Positions 1-11,260 are shown, counted from the first letter of the stretch. The stretch: 64,000 nucleotides of DNA from Rhodovulum visakhapatnamense (GCF_004365965.1 NZ_SOEB01000014.1:53323-117322), one strand, 5' to 3'. Notes: generated by a model not told the origin, from the sequence alone. Translations and numbers: made by a program.

Positions 1-1023
1 GCGATGCACGCGCTCGGCATTCCGACGACCCGGGCGCTGGCCGCCGTCGCGACCGGCGAGGACGTGATCCGCGAAACCCGCCAGCCCGGCGCCGTGCTGA
101 CCCGGGTCGCGGCCAGCCATGTGCGCGTCGGCACCTTTCAATATTTCGCGGTGCGCAAGGATACCGACGCGCTCGAGGCGCTGGCGCGCCACGTGATGGC
201 CCGCCATTACCCCGAGACCGAAACCGTGCTGGACATGCTGGGCGCGGTGCTGGCCGCCCAGGCCCGGCTGGTGGCGCAATGGATGGGGGTGGGCTTCATC
301 CACGGGGTGATGAACACCGACAATACCTCGGTCGCGGGCGAGACCATCGACTATGGTCCCTGCGCCTTCCTGGACGGCTATCACCCGGACACGGTCTTCA
401 GCTCCATCGACCAGTTCGGGCGCTATGCCTACGGGCGGCAGGCCGATATCGCGGTCTGGAACCTGGCGCAGTTGGCCACCTCGCTGCTGCCGCTGATCGA
501 CCCCGACCGCGAGCGCGCCATCGAGGCCGCGACCGCAGCCCTGCACGGCTTTCCCGATCTCTTCAAGGCGGCCTGGCTCGATGTCTTCCGCCCCAAGATC
601 GGGCTTGGCACCGCCGAGGACGGGGATGCCGAGCTGATCCACGGGCTGCTGGACCTGATGGCCGCCGAACGGGCCGATTTCACCAACACCTTCCGCGATC
701 TGGCCGAGGGCCTCTCGCCCGGCAGGCTCCGCGACCGCGCGGGGATCGAGGCCTGGACCGGGCGCTGGCAGGCCCGGCTCGACCGCGAGGGCACCGCCGC
801 CAGCGCGGCCCAGACCCGGATGCGCGCCGCCAACCCCGCCTATATTCCCCGCAACCACCGGATCGAGGCGGCGATCGCGGCCGCCCGCGCGGGCGATCTG
901 GCCCCGTTCGAGCGGCTGCATCGGGTGCTGGCCCATCCCTTCGATCCCCAGGACGAGGCCCGTGCCTTCCGCGCCCCGCCCGCCCCCGGCGAAGAGGTCC
1001 GCCAGACCTTCTGCGGCACCTGA
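1..1023 (+). CDS. selO: Protein adenylyltransferase SelO/YdiU, C-terminal part (5' end outside window)
   Basis: The reading frame is open from the first base, so the true start lies upstream; about 340 C-terminal residues are seen of a family usually near 480. SelO proteins are pseudokinases that transfer AMP from ATP to protein hydroxyl groups. The fragment carries the family signature HGVMNTDN followed by a DYGP motif, which hold the catalytic and metal-binding Asn and Asp. The protein ends in TFCGT, a cysteine near the C-terminus as in many SelO proteins. It is followed by a separate antiporter gene after about 100 bases. Family assignment is firm from these motifs. Confidence 0.9.
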   Translation, partial: AMHALGIPTTRALAAVATGEDVIRETRQPGAVLTRVAASHVRVGTFQYFAVRKDTDALEALARHVMARHYPETETVLDMLGAVLAAQARLVAQWMGVGFIHGVMNTDNTSVAGETIDYGPCAFLDGYHPDTVFSSIDQFGRYAYGRQADIAVWNLAQLATSLLPLIDPDRERAIEAATAALHGFPDLFKAAWLDVFRPKIGLGTAEDGDAELIHGLLDLMAAERADFTNTFRDLAEGLSPGRLRDRAGIEAWTGRWQARLDREGTAASAAQTRMRAANPAYIPRNHRIEAAIAAARAGDLAPFERLHRVLAHPFDPQDEARAFRAPPAPGEEVRQTFCGT

Positions 1024-1121
1024 CGCCGCCCCCTGACGGGGCGTTTCCGCTTTGCCCCGTGCCGGGATCGGGCTAGCCATGGTTCCCGACTGCGTCCCCT
1101 CAACGACCCCTGGACCCCGGC

Positions 1122-2387
1122 ATGCCGCCTCTTCAACTCGCCTCCCTGCTGATCGTGCTGGCCGCACTGTTCGGCACCATCAACTATTTCGTGCTGCGCC
1201 TGCCGCAGGCCATCGGCATCCTGCTGGTCGCGCTCATCGTCTCGCTGGCCGCGATGGCGCTCGATGCGCTGGTGCCGGGGCTCGGGATCGGCACCGGGTT
1301 GCGCGACCTGGTGCTGGGGATCGACTTTTCCGACGCGCTGCTGGAAGGCATGCTGGGCCTGTTGCTGTTCGCGGGCGCGCTGCATGTCAAGGTCGAGGAC
1401 CTGCGCGCCCAGGCGCTGAGCGTCTTCGTGATGGCAACCATCGGCGTCGCGCTGTCGGTCGCGGTGGTGGGCGTGGGCTTTTCCTGGCTGACCGGCATGC
1501 CGCTTCTGGTGGCGCTGGTCTTCGGTGCCGTCGTCTCGCCGACCGACCCGGTAGCGGTGCTGGGGGTGTTGCGCGCGGCCAAGCTCAGCCGGTCGCTGGA
1601 AACCACCATCGCGGGCGAGAGCCTCTTCAACGACGGGGTGGCCTATGTGGTCTTCCTGATCCTGATCGGGCTGGCCTTCCCGGCGGCCCATGCCACCCAT
1701 GGTGCGGCGGGAGACGGAAACGCGGTCGTTGCCGCGGCGATGCTGTTCCTGCGCGAGGCGGTGGGCGGCGCGCTGCTGGGCGGCGTGCTGGGCTGGCTGA
1801 CCTTCCGGGTGATGCGCCGGATCGACGACTATGCGCTTGAGGTGCTGATCACCCTGGCGCTGGCCTTCGGAGGCTACGAACTGGCGGTGGCGGCCGGGGT
1901 CTCGGCACCGATCATGGCGGTGGTGGCCGGGCTGATGATCGGCCATGTCGGCATGAAATACGGCATGTCGGACGAGACCCGGAAATATGTCGATGCCTTC
2001 TGGAAGATGATCGACGAGATCCTCAACGCGGTCCTGTTCCTGCTGATCGGCATCGAGGTCTTCGCGGTCGCCTTCGACCTTGACGGGATCGAGACGCTGG
2101 TCGCGGCGGTGGCGCTGTCGCTGGCGGCAAGGCTCGTGTCGGTCGCGGTGCCGGTCTTGCTGATCGGGCGCCGCCAGGGCTTTGAACGCGGCACCATCCC
2201 GATCATGACCTGGGGCGGGCTCAAGGGCGGGATCTCGGTCGCGCTGGCGCTGAGCCTGCCCGAAAGCGAGTGGAAACCGCTGATCCTGACCGCAACCTAT
2301 GTCATCGTGGTCTTCTCGATCCTGGTGCAGGGGCTGTCGGTCGGCGCGCTCGCCCGCCGCTTCAGCCGCGAACCCAAACTGGTCTAG
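1122..2387 (+). CDS. Monovalent cation:proton antiporter, CPA1/NhaP type
   Basis: A 421-residue inner-membrane protein with about a dozen hydrophobic segments along its whole length. It resembles the CPA1 sodium (or potassium)/proton exchangers used for pH and salt homeostasis. Family-type motifs include VSPTDPVAVLGVL near residues 130-145, GESLFNDGVAYV near 165-177, and a late GGLKGGISVALALSLP segment near 365. The ATG start is placed just before the first membrane helix. The stop codon is two bases from the start of the broken zntB, so the two may be co-transcribed. Ion preference cannot be read from sequence. Confidence 0.85.
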   Translation: MPPLQLASLLIVLAALFGTINYFVLRLPQAIGILLVALIVSLAAMALDALVPGLGIGTGLRDLVLGIDFSDALLEGMLGLLLFAGALHVKVEDLRAQALSVFVMATIGVALSVAVVGVGFSWLTGMPLLVALVFGAVVSPTDPVAVLGVLRAAKLSRSLETTIAGESLFNDGVAYVVFLILIGLAFPAAHATHGAAGDGNAVVAAAMLFLREAVGGALLGGVLGWLTFRVMRRIDDYALEVLITLALAFGGYELAVAAGVSAPIMAVVAGLMIGHVGMKYGMSDETRKYVDAFWKMIDEILNAVLFLLIGIEVFAVAFDLDGIETLVAAVALSLAARLVSVAVPVLLIGRRQGFERGTIPIMTWGGLKGGISVALALSLPESEWKPLILTATYVIVVFSILVQGLSVGALARRFSREPKLV

Positions 2388-2389
2388 CC

Positions 2390-3364
2390 ATGCCCCCCGT
2401 CCCGCCCCACCCTCTGGCCGCCTTCGACATCGGCCCCGACGGCACCGCACGGCCGATCGCCGAAGCCTGGCCCGCCGCCGCCCCCGGCCCCGGTGCCGCC
2501 TGGCGGTGGCTGCATTTCGCGCTGGCCGATCCGGCGCTGGCCGACTGGACCGAGGCGCATCTGCCCGCCGTCGCGGCCGAGGCCATTCTGCAGACCGAAA
2601 CCCGTCCGCGCTGCACCCCGCTCGAGGGCGGGCTCATCGTCAACCTGCGCGGCGTCAACCTCAATGCCGGCGCCGAACCCTAGGACATGGTCTCGCTGAG
2701 GATCTGGGTCGCGCCGGGGCTGGTGGTCAGCGTGCGCCGCAGCAAGGTCTTCGCGCTTGACGATCTGCGCCGCGCCGCCGCGGCCGGGACCGCGCCAACC
2801 AGCCCCGGCGCCTTCCTCGCCGAGATCGCCGAGGGCCTGACCGACCGGTTCGAGGCGGTATCGGTCCAGCTCGAGGACCTGACCGACGAGCTTGAGGAGG
2901 CGATCCTCGAACGCGAGGACGAGGATCGCGCCGTCGATCTCGCGCCGCTTCGGCGCAAGGCAATCCGGTTGCGCCGCCACGCCGGGCCGCAGCGCGAGGC
3001 GCTGGGGCGGCTGTCCGAGGGGCAGAGCGCGCTGATCGACGCCGAGGCACGCATCCTTCTGGGCGAAAGCGCCAACCGCGCCGCGCGCACGGTCGAGGAG
3101 CTTGACGCCGTGGCCGCCCGGCTGGTGGCGCTGCATGATCATCTGGAAGGCCTGCGCGGCACGGTGATGGCGCGGAACGGCTATGTGCTGTCGGTGGTGG
3201 CGGCGATCTTCCTGCCGCTCGGGTTTCTGACCGGGCTGTTCGGAGTGAACGTCGCGGGCATGCCGGGCACCGCCAACCCCTGGGCCTTCGCGCTGCTCTC
3301 GGCGGCCAATGTGGTCCTGGCGCTTGGGCTTCTGGCGCTGTTCCGGCTGTTGCGCTGGCTGTAA
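2390..3364 (+). pseudogene. zntB: zntB-like CorA-family zinc transporter, interrupted by an in-frame amber codon
   Basis: Two pieces lie in the same frame, 2390-2683 and 2684-3364, separated only by TAG at 2681-2683. The first ends LRGVNLNAGAEP and the next codons read DMVSLRIWV. ZntB proteins have a continuous block of the type GVNLNPGADPEDM, so the TAG sits exactly where GAG (Glu) is expected, a single G-to-T change. The second part has the long helical coiled-coil region and two C-terminal membrane helices with the GVN motif of this family (FGVNVAGMPG). Total length, about 324 residues, matches intact ZntB. A separate start at ATG 2687 would lack the N-terminal cytoplasmic domain. Sequencing error or amber readthrough are the alternatives to a real pseudogene. 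Confidence 0.85.
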
Positions 3365-3468
3365 GCCCAGGCCCCGTCCGGCGGGCCGGACAAACGGCGA
3401 TTTCACTTTCCTCTGGCGCTTCAGGCCGATAATCGGGACCGACACCCTTTCCTGAGGACGCCCGAAAA

Positions 3469-4344
3469 ATGGACAACATGCGCGGCATCATGCTGATGAT
3501 TGCGGCAATGGCCGCCTTTGCCGTCGAGGACATGTTCGTCAAGAAGGTGGCCGCGACGCTGCCGATCGGGCAGATCCTCACGCTTCTGGGGCTGGGCGGC
3601 GGCATCGTCTTCGCGCTGATGGCGCTGCGGCGCGGCCAGCGGCTCTGGTCGCGGGCGCTTCTGAGCCGACCGGTCCTCTTGCGCAATTTCGGCGAGATCG
3701 TCGGCACGCTCTGCTATGTCACCGCCATCGCGCTGACGCCGCTGGCCTCGGCCTCGGCCATCCTGCAGGCGACGCCCCTGGCCGTCACGCTGGGCGCCGC
3801 CCTCTTCATGGGCGCGCAGGTCGGCCGGCGGCGCTGGACCGCGATCTCGGTCGGCTTTCTCGGGGTTCTTCTCGTCGTGCGCCCCGGGCTCGACGGTTTC
3901 GAGCCCGCCTCGATCTTCGCGGTGATCGCGGTCTTCGGGCTGGCGTTGCGCGATCTCGCGACCCGGGCCACGCCGCGCAATGTGGGCTCGCTGCAGCTAT
4001 CGGCCTATGGCTTCTTCATGCTGGTGCCGGTGGGGCTGGTGATGATGGGGCTCGGCCAGGCCCCCGTGGCGATCGACCGCGCCGATGCGATCTCGCTGTT
4101 CGGCGCCTTGGTAATGGGGGTCGCGGGCTATTACGCGATCGTCGAGGGCATGCGCGTCGGCGATGTCGCCGTGGTGACCCCGTTCCGCTATACCCGGCTG
4201 ATCTTCGCCCTCGTCATCGCCATGCTGGCCTTCGGCGAGCGGCCCGACGCGCTGACGCTGGTGGGCGCGGCGGTCATCATCACCTCGGGGCTCTATACCC
4301 TCTGGCGCGAACGCACCCTTTCCCTTCGCCGCGCCGGACGCTAG
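3469..4344 (+). CDS. DMT-family transporter (EamA type)
   Basis: A 291-residue protein with about ten hydrophobic segments in two repeated halves of roughly 140 residues, the layout of EamA/RhaT drug-metabolite transporters. The start MDNMRGIMLMIAAMAAFAVEDMF leads directly into the first helix. The second half contains the typical segment around VVTPFRYTRLIFALVIAMLAFGE. It probably exports a small metabolite, but the substrate cannot be inferred. A weak hairpin follows the stop codon, and enolase begins 48 bases later. Confidence 0.85.
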   Translation: MDNMRGIMLMIAAMAAFAVEDMFVKKVAATLPIGQILTLLGLGGGIVFALMALRRGQRLWSRALLSRPVLLRNFGEIVGTLCYVTAIALTPLASASAILQATPLAVTLGAALFMGAQVGRRRWTAISVGFLGVLLVVRPGLDGFEPASIFAVIAVFGLALRDLATRATPRNVGSLQLSAYGFFMLVPVGLVMMGLGQAPVAIDRADAISLFGALVMGVAGYYAIVEGMRVGDVAVVTPFRYTRLIFALVIAMLAFGERPDALTLVGAAVIITSGLYTLWRERTLSLRRAGR

Positions 4345-5670
<1,326 letters not shown>

Positions 5671-5693
5671 TCCCGACAGCCCAATGACAAAAG

Positions 5694-5725
5694 AAAGGCG
5701 CGGCCCCCGGGGCACGCGCCTTTTT
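5694..5725 (+). terminator. Rho-independent terminator of eno
   Basis: A GGCGCG/CGCGCC stem at 5697-5702 and 5715-5720 is followed by TTTTT and preceded by AAA. It is bidirectional in principle and lies between eno and the convergent small gene. Confidence 0.8.
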
Positions 5726-5805
5726 CCTGTCCGGCGTCTGCCAATTGGCCGCAGCCGGTCCCGCGACCTGCCGTCGCAGTTCCGGCTTGCATGCCCCCGT
5801 CTACA

Positions 5806-6045
5806 TCAGTATACCAACTTGTAGACCCCGTAGGCCGAATCGCGGCTCATCAGAGCTTCGATAAGGGCTTTGCCATCGTCTGTCGGCTGGCCCAGATCGT
5901 CCAGCCATCCGCGGCCGCGGGCAACCTGATCTGCGGGGGTGCGGGAAAGCCCCATGCAGAAGAGGGTAAACCCCAGAATTCGCGACACAATATCGTCGTT
6001 GGAAAGGTTCTCGCGCCGCTCGGGCGCATCGGTGTCTTCGGTCAT
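5806..6045 (-). CDS. Small conserved-type hypothetical protein (79 aa)
   Basis: The reading frame begins MTEDTDAPERRENLSNDD and ends in GVYKLVY. The ATG at 6045 has AAGG about six bases upstream; an ATG at 6051 is the alternative. The protein is acidic at the N-terminus, with one short hydrophobic stretch (ILGFTLFCMGL) that is too short to be sure of a membrane helix. I do not recognise the family. It is convergent with eno, and codon usage is GC-rich like its neighbours, supporting a real gene. The 271 bases upstream (6046-6316) show no other gene. Confidence 0.55.
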   Translation of the reverse strand: MTEDTDAPERRENLSNDDIVSRILGFTLFCMGLSRTPADQVARGRGWLDDLGQPTDDGKALIEALMSRDSAYGVYKLVY

Positions 6046-6316
6046 GCTCATCCTTGTGTCCCCTTGCATGGCGACAACAGGAAAACGCCGCCGACCCCCT
6101 GACGGGATCGCCGTTTCAGATCTTGCAGCAGGCGGAAGATTTTCCGCGCGTTTTCCGTTGCCTATGGGACGTGCTCCTAGCACCTTTCTTATTCGGTTTC
6201 ATGTCCCCTTCTCGGGGTCCACAGGTATGACCGGCGCCCGCTGGCCGAAATCCGCCGCCCGCCCGCCGGCGGCAAACCGGCTTCCCCCACAGACCCCGCC
6301 CCGCTAGGCTGATGCC

Positions 6317-6745
6317 ATGACTGCGGACGAGATCATCGCGACGCTCCGGCTTGCCCCGCATCCCGAAGGGGGCTGGTATCGCCAGACCTGGGTGGCCGAG
6401 GCCGCGCCCGGCACCCGGCCCCCCGGAACCGCGATCTACTACCTGCTGGCCGAGGGCCAGCGCAGCCACTGGCACCGGGTCGATGCCGACGAGATCTGGC
6501 TGTATCACGCGGGCGATCCGCTGGAACTGACCGTGTCGGCGACCGACGCAGGACCGGCCGCGCCGATGATCCTTGGGGCGGATCTGGCCCAAGGCGCGCG
6601 GCCCCAGGGCCTCGTTCCCGCCGGTCACTGGCAGGCCGCGCGGCCGCTGGGCGCCTGGACGCTCGTCAGCTGCACGGTCAGCCCGGGTTTTCGCTTCGAG
6701 GGGTTCGAGATGGCCCCGCCCGGCTTCGACATCCCCCGCGCCTGA
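6317..6745 (+). CDS. DUF985-family cupin protein
   Basis: A 142-residue single-domain protein that starts LRLAPHPEGGWYRQTW, the hallmark opening of the DUF985 cupins. It continues with SHWHRVDADEIWLYHAGDPLEL, giving the His/Glu cupin metal-site pattern, and ends in a typical FEGFEMA strand. The biochemical function of this family is not established; sugar or small-molecule binding is usually proposed. It stands alone, convergent with anmK, with only 3 bases between the stop codons. Confidence 0.85.
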   Translation: MTADEIIATLRLAPHPEGGWYRQTWVAEAAPGTRPPGTAIYYLLAEGQRSHWHRVDADEIWLYHAGDPLELTVSATDAGPAAPMILGADLAQGARPQGLVPAGHWQAARPLGAWTLVSCTVSPGFRFEGFEMAPPGFDIPRA

Positions 6746-6748
6746 TCC

Positions 6749-7843
6749 TCAGGGCATCGAGATCCGTCCGCCCGAGACCGGCCGGTCAACCCCGGTCGTG
6801 CCGGGGCAGCAGGTCGGCAGGCCGCGCGCCACCCGCACCGCGAGATAGGCGAAGGCCTGCGCCTCGAGCATGTCGCCATCGAGCCCCAGCGCCTCGACCG
6901 GCTCCACCGAAAGCCCCGTCCGCGCGGAGATCATCCGCATCAGGACCGGGTTCCGCCGTCCGCCGCCGGTGACCAGCAGCCGCGCGGGCCGCACCGGGCA
7001 AAGCGCGATCCCGGCCGCGACCGAGGCCGCGACGACGGCGGCAAGCGTGGCGGCGGCATCGGCATCATTCAGCCCCGCGACCCGATCCAACAGCCCGGAA
7101 AAGGCGTTCCGGTCCAGCGACTTGGGCGGCGGCGCGCGGAAATAGGGCTGCTCCAGCAACCAGGCCAGCACCGCCTCGTCCACGCGCCCCCCTGCGGCCA
7201 GCGCGCCGTCGCGATCGCAGCTCTGGCCCAGCCGCGTCTGCATCAGATCGTCGATGGGCGCATTGGCGGGGCCGGTGTCGAAGGCCAGCAGCGCGCCCTC
7301 GTCCTCGGGGCGTGCGCGGCCGGGATCGACCCAGGTCAGGTTGCCGACGCCGCCCAGATTGAGGAAGGCGACCGGCGCCGCCAGCCCGGCCCGGCGCGCG
7401 CAGGCGAAATGGTAGAAAGGCGCCAGCGGCGCCCCCTGCCCGCCCGCGGCGACATCGGCACTGCGGAAATCCCAGACCACCGGCAGGCCCAGCGCGCGCG
7501 CCAGCGCCGCGCCATCGCCCGCCTGATGGGTGCCGCGCCCGCCCGGATCATGGGCCAGCGTCTGGCCATGCACCCCCGCCAGATCGGCGCCCGGGATCCG
7601 CGCCATGACCTCGGCATGGGCGGCCTCGACCACGGCCGCCGCCGCGGCCACGCCCGGATCGCCCGGCCAGCCCCCAAGGGCTGCCGCCAGCACCGCCCGT
7701 TCTTCGGGGGAATAGGGCCGGTAGGCGGAGGGGCCGAAGCCGAAGACGGTCTTGCCATCGGTCTCGATCAGGGCCGCGTCGACCCCGTCGAGCGACGTGC
7801 CCGACATGGTCCCCAGCACCCGCACCGTCCCGCTGTCGATCAT
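6749..7843 (-). CDS. anmK: Anhydro-N-acetylmuramic acid kinase
   Basis: AnmK phosphorylates and opens 1,6-anhydro-MurNAc released during cell-wall turnover, feeding murein recycling. The 364-residue protein starts [22 protein letters not shown], the P-loop-like opening of the family. It then has HGQTLAHDP with the catalytic Asp region, [22 protein letters not shown] and [12 protein letters not shown]. The start at 7843 is set by GGGAGGG about eight bases upstream; in-frame open sequence further upstream is antisense to tyrS and was excluded. It is transcribed divergently from tyrS. Confidence 0.95.
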   Translation of the reverse strand: MIDSGTVRVLGTMSGTSLDGVDAALIETDGKTVFGFGPSAYRPYSPEERAVLAAALGGWPGDPGVAAAAAVVEAAHAEVMARIPGADLAGVHGQTLAHDPGGRGTHQAGDGAALARALGLPVVWDFRSADVAAGGQGAPLAPFYHFACARRAGLAAPVAFLNLGGVGNLTWVDPGRARPEDEGALLAFDTGPANAPIDDLMQTRLGQSCDRDGALAAGGRVDEAVLAWLLEQPYFRAPPPKSLDRNAFSGLLDRVAGLNDADAAATLAAVVAASVAAGIALCPVRPARLLVTGGGRRNPVLMRMISARTGLSVEPVEALGLDGDMLEAQAFAYLAVRVARGLPTCCPGTTGVDRPVSGGRISMP

Positions 7844-7909
7844 GGTCTTTCCCTCCCGGCCTGCCGCCGATATATCACGGCGGAACTTTAACCCAAGGGA
7901 CAAGAGGCA

Positions 7910-9163
7910 ATGACCTATCACCCGAAATCGGACTTCCTGCGCGTGATGATCGAGCGCGGCTTTCTGGCCGACTGCACCGATTATCAGGGCCTGGACGAGG
8001 CTCTGATTGCGGGAGTGGTCCCGGCCTATATCGGCTTCGATGCGACGGCCAAGTCGTTGCATGTGGGCGGCCTGATCCAGATCATGATGCTGCGCTGGCT
8101 GCAGAAGACCGGCCACAAGCCGCTGGTCCTGATGGGGGGCGGTACCACCAAGGTGGGCGATCCGTCCTTCCGGGCCGACGAACGCCCGCTGCTGACACCC
8201 GACCAGATCGAGGCGAACATCGCGGGCATCCGGCAGGTCTTTGCCAAATACGTCAGTTTCGGCGACGGGCCGACCGATGCGTTGATGCTGAACAACGCCG
8301 AATGGCTGGACGGGCTGAACTACCTCGATTTCCTGCGCGATGTGGGGCGGCATTTCTCGGTCAACCGGATGCTGTCCTTCGAGTCGGTCAAGTCGCGGCT
8401 CGACCGGGAACAGTCGCTGTCCTTCCTCGAATTCAATTACATGATCCTGCAGGCCTACGACTTCATGGAGCTGAACCGCCGCTATGGCTGCGGCCTGCAG
8501 ATGGGCGGGTCGGACCAGTGGGGCAACATCGTCAACGGCATCGACCTGACGCGGCGGATCATCGACCGCGAAGTCTACGGCCTGACCTCGCCGCTGCTGA
8601 CCACCTCGGACGGCAAGAAGATGGGCAAGAGCCAGTCGGGCGCGGTCTGGCTGAATGCCGACATGCTGAGCCCCTACGAGTTCTGGCAATTCTGGCGCAA
8701 CACCACCGATGCCGATGTCGGGCGGTTCCTGAAGCTTTACACCGAACTTCCCCTCGGGGAATGCGAACGCCTGGGGGCGCTGGAAGGCAACGCCATCAAC
8801 GACGCCAAGATCGTGCTTGCGAACGAGGTCACGGCGCTGGCCCATGGCCGTGCGGCGGCCGAGGCGGCCGAGGCGACCGCGCGCGAGGTCTTCGAGAAGG
8901 GCGGCGTGGGCGAGGATCTGCCGACGGTCGCGCTGAGCGCGGACGAACTCGCCGGAGGCATTTCGGTCGTGCAGCTCATCACCCGGGCGGGCCTTGCGAA
9001 ATCGGGCAAGGAAGCCAAACGGCTGATCGCCGAGGGCGGCGCCCGTCTGAACGATGAACCGCTGTCCGATGCCGGGCTGATGGTCGATGCCGCGATGCTG
9101 GCCGAGCCGATCAAGCTGTCGGCGGGCAGGAAGCGTCACGCGCTGGTGCGGCTCGGCGACTGA
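7910..9163 (+). CDS. tyrS: Tyrosyl-tRNA synthetase
   Basis: A class I synthetase that charges tRNA-Tyr. At 417 residues it is of normal length for the bacterial TyrRS. The HIGH-like motif is HVGG (residues about 46-49, in KSLHVGGL) and the KMSKS loop is KKMGKSQSG near residue 240. The tyrosine-binding block around [27 protein letters not shown] is intact. A C-terminal S4-like RNA-binding domain is visible ([22 protein letters not shown]). An AAGAGG-type ribosome site precedes the ATG. It is followed by a strong terminator. Confidence 0.98.
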   Translation: MTYHPKSDFLRVMIERGFLADCTDYQGLDEALIAGVVPAYIGFDATAKSLHVGGLIQIMMLRWLQKTGHKPLVLMGGGTTKVGDPSFRADERPLLTPDQIEANIAGIRQVFAKYVSFGDGPTDALMLNNAEWLDGLNYLDFLRDVGRHFSVNRMLSFESVKSRLDREQSLSFLEFNYMILQAYDFMELNRRYGCGLQMGGSDQWGNIVNGIDLTRRIIDREVYGLTSPLLTTSDGKKMGKSQSGAVWLNADMLSPYEFWQFWRNTTDADVGRFLKLYTELPLGECERLGALEGNAINDAKIVLANEVTALAHGRAAAEAAEATAREVFEKGGVGEDLPTVALSADELAGGISVVQLITRAGLAKSGKEAKRLIAEGGARLNDEPLSDAGLMVDAAMLAEPIKLSAGRKRHALVRLGD

Positions 9164-9184
9164 GCCTGAACCGGACCCGAAAAA

Positions 9185-9220
9185 GGCGCCGCGCGGGGAC
9201 TGTCCGCGCGGCGTTTTTTT
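9185..9220 (+). terminator. Rho-independent terminator of tyrS
   Basis: A perfect ten-pair GC stem (9187-9196 with 9204-9213) is followed by seven T residues. Confidence 0.9.
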
Positions 9221-9229
9221 CTTGCCCGA

Positions 9230-10549
9230 TCAGCCGCGGCGCCGCAGCAGTCCGAAGCCCGCCAGCGCGCTGAGGATCAGCACGCCGCCTGCCGGAAGCG
9301 GCACCGGCGCCGGCTGGGCGATGGCGGCGATGTCGTCATAACCATAGGTCGCATCGGCGAAGTTGAAGATCTCGAACCCGGTCAGCGCGACCGAGAAGCT
9401 GTCGGCCCCGTTCTCGAAGCTCAGCCCGAGGATCGAGCCCGTGAGCGTCGCGCTCAGCATGTCGAAAGTGTAGTCGAGCGCCGAGAACTGGTCCTGCCCC
9501 TCGCCGCCGTCGAACAGCGCCCCCGCACCGCCGAAGATGTCCGAGAAGCCGCCGATCAGATCGAAGGCATCGTCGCCTGCGCCGAACTCGGCCCCGCCGA
9601 CGACGCTGCTGCCCTCGAAGCTGACGAAGACATCGTTGCCCGCGCGCAGCTGCAGCGCCAGCCCCGTCGGGTCGGCCGCGCCATCGCGCGTACTCATCAG
9701 CGTACCCGCATTGTAGACCGCGATATCCTGGGTCACGGCCTCGTCGGTCTCGACCGCGACGGTGCCCGAGATCAGCCCGAAGTTGTCGATGACCCCCGTC
9801 CCGGTGCCCGGGTCGAAGTCGATGGCGGCATCGACGGTCGAGCGGATCACCCCGGTCGCCTCGTTGCGGATATAGCCTGAATCGATGTCGATGGCGTCCT
9901 GCGGATCGTCGCTGTCGCCGGGGGTCTGGATATTGGCGATGAGCCCCGAATTGACGATGGTCGCGTTCTCGCCGACCTGAATGGCGTCGTCGAAGCCCTC
10001 GATCGTGCCCTTGTTGGTGATGTCGGCACCGTTGCCGGTCTCGATCCCCTCATTGCCGGTCGAGCGGATCACCGCCCCGGCCGTGTTGACCAGCGTCAGG
10101 CCGTTGCCGCCTTCGTCATCGTCGTCGGGCCCGGCCTTGACCGCCTTGCCGGGGGTTTCGATCAGCCCGGTATTGGTCAGGCTCAGCCCGTCATGGCCTT
10201 CGGTGTCGACACCGTCATCGGCCGCGCGGATCGTGCCGTCATTGTTCAGGGTCAGATCGTCGCCCGCCACGACCGCGTCGTCGCTGCCCTCGATGGTGCC
10301 GCTGTTCAGCAGCGTGTTGCCGTCGCCCTTGATCTTGACGGCATCCGTGTCGGCCGCCGCGGGCGCGACCGAGGCCCCGTCCTGGACATAGACGGTCAGA
10401 TCGTCCGAGCCGTCCGAAAAGCCGTCGGTATCGGCGCCGGTGCAGAACACGACATCGCCCGCTCCGGGATTGTCCGGCGCACAGTCGGCCAAGGCCAGCC
10501 CCGGCCCCGCCAGCACGCCCATCGTCGTCAGAAGAAGAATCCGTTTCAT
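9230..10549 (-). CDS. Secreted repeat protein with VPLPA-CTERM sorting signal
   Basis: A 439-residue protein with a signal peptide (MKRILLLTTMGVLAGPGLALA) and a C-terminal VPLPAGGVLILSALAGFGLLRRRG tail. That tail is the proline motif, membrane helix and Arg cluster of the VPLPA-CTERM class processed by exosortase-like systems. Between them lie many imperfect repeats of the type N-SGTIEG-DDAV and N-DGTIRAADDGV, very rich in Asp, Gly, Asn and Thr, as expected of a parallel beta-helix exported protein. Two cysteines sit just after the signal peptide (DCAPDNP, VFCTGAD). It is probably surface-bound or released with exopolysaccharide; its role is unknown. It is flanked by terminators on both sides. 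Confidence 0.8.
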   Translation of the reverse strand: MKRILLLTTMGVLAGPGLALADCAPDNPGAGDVVFCTGADTDGFSDGSDDLTVYVQDGASVAPAAADTDAVKIKGDGNTLLNSGTIEGSDDAVVAGDDLTLNNDGTIRAADDGVDTEGHDGLSLTNTGLIETPGKAVKAGPDDDDEGGNGLTLVNTAGAVIRSTGNEGIETGNGADITNKGTIEGFDDAIQVGENATIVNSGLIANIQTPGDSDDPQDAIDIDSGYIRNEATGVIRSTVDAAIDFDPGTGTGVIDNFGLISGTVAVETDEAVTQDIAVYNAGTLMSTRDGAADPTGLALQLRAGNDVFVSFEGSSVVGGAEFGAGDDAFDLIGGFSDIFGGAGALFDGGEGQDQFSALDYTFDMLSATLTGSILGLSFENGADSFSVALTGFEIFNFADATYGYDDIAAIAQPAPVPLPAGGVLILSALAGFGLLRRRG

Positions 10550-10654
10550 TGGCAGCCCCCCGGCATGAACTCAAATGCCTTCCCGCTACCCGGCAGAGTT
10601 AACAAATCCGTGACAGCCCGGCGAGCCGGAGGCCGGATTTGGGCTCTCGGCCGC

Positions 10655-10683
10655 AAAAAGGGCGGAGCCCGCAGGCCCCGCCC
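10655..10683 (-). terminator. Rho-independent terminator downstream of the cyclophilin pair
   Basis: Read on the minus strand, a nine-pair stem with one G-U (GGGCGGGGC / GCTCCGCCC, loop of six) is followed by TTTTTG. It lies 26 bases after the stop of the downstream cyclophilin. Confidence 0.8.
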
Positions 10684-10708
10684 CGATTTTTGCACGCCGA
10701 AGAAGAGC

Positions 10709-11260
10709 TTAGTCGGTCACGCTCACCTTGACCATGCGGTCGGGCTGTCCCGTGACCTCGCCGTTCCGGCCCGAGCCGCGCTTGATCGCGTCGACCACGT
10801 CCATGCCCTTGGTCACCCGGCCGACGACCGTGTACTGACCGTTCAGATGCGGCGCCGGGGCGAACATGATGAAGAACTGCGAATTGGCCGAATCCGGGTT
10901 GGCCGAGCGCGCCATGCCGACCGTGCCCCTGTCGAACGGCACGTCCGAGAATTCGGCCTTGAGGTCGGGGCGGGTCGACCCGCCGGTGCCCGCGCGCCGC
11001 ATGTCCATGCCGAGCTTGCCGAATTCGACATCGCCGGTCTGCGCCATGAAACCGTCGATCACCCGGTGGAAGACGACATCGTCATAGGCGCCCTCGCGGG
11101 CCAGCTCGGCGATGCGCTGGACATGACCGGGCGCCACATCGTCCAGCAGCTCGACATGGACGGTGCCGTTCGCCCCCTCTCCCGCCACCTGGATGTCGAG
11201 ACCGGTCGCCAGCGCCGGTCCCGCCAGGGTGCAGAGAAGCGCGACCAGAAGGTTACGCAT
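10709..11260 (-). CDS. Secreted cyclophilin-type peptidyl-prolyl isomerase
   Basis: A 183-residue protein with a clear signal peptide (MRNLLVALLCTLAGPALA) followed by one cyclophilin domain, so it should act in the periplasm on folding exported proteins. Active-site features are VVFHRVIDGFMAQTGD with the catalytic Arg and NSQFFIMFA. Its start overlaps the end of the upstream cytosolic paralogue by eight bases, indicating translational coupling. The two are alike through the catalytic core, suggesting a tandem duplication with targeting divergence. Confidence 0.93.
   Translation of the reverse strand: MRNLLVALLCTLAGPALATGLDIQVAGEGANGTVHVELLDDVAPGHVQRIAELAREGAYDDVVFHRVIDGFMAQTGDVEFGKLGMDMRRAGTGGSTRPDLKAEFSDVPFDRGTVGMARSANPDSANSQFFIMFAPAPHLNGQYTVVGRVTKGMDVVDAIKRGSGRNGEVTGQPDRMVKVSVTD

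Noticed and set aside
840..2450. A 536-codon open frame on the minus strand across selO and the antiporter
   Set aside because: Low-complexity Arg/Gln/His/Asp composition; both real genes are on the other strand.
2687..3364. Treating the second half of zntB as its own gene from ATG 2687
   Set aside because: It would start inside a conserved block and lack the cytoplasmic domain; the same-frame TAG explains the split better.
10681..10705. ATTTTTGCACGCCGAAGAAGAG as a second copy of the 29.2-kb repeat
   Set aside because: Similarity is partial and only one arm is present; likely chance or a very degenerate copy.
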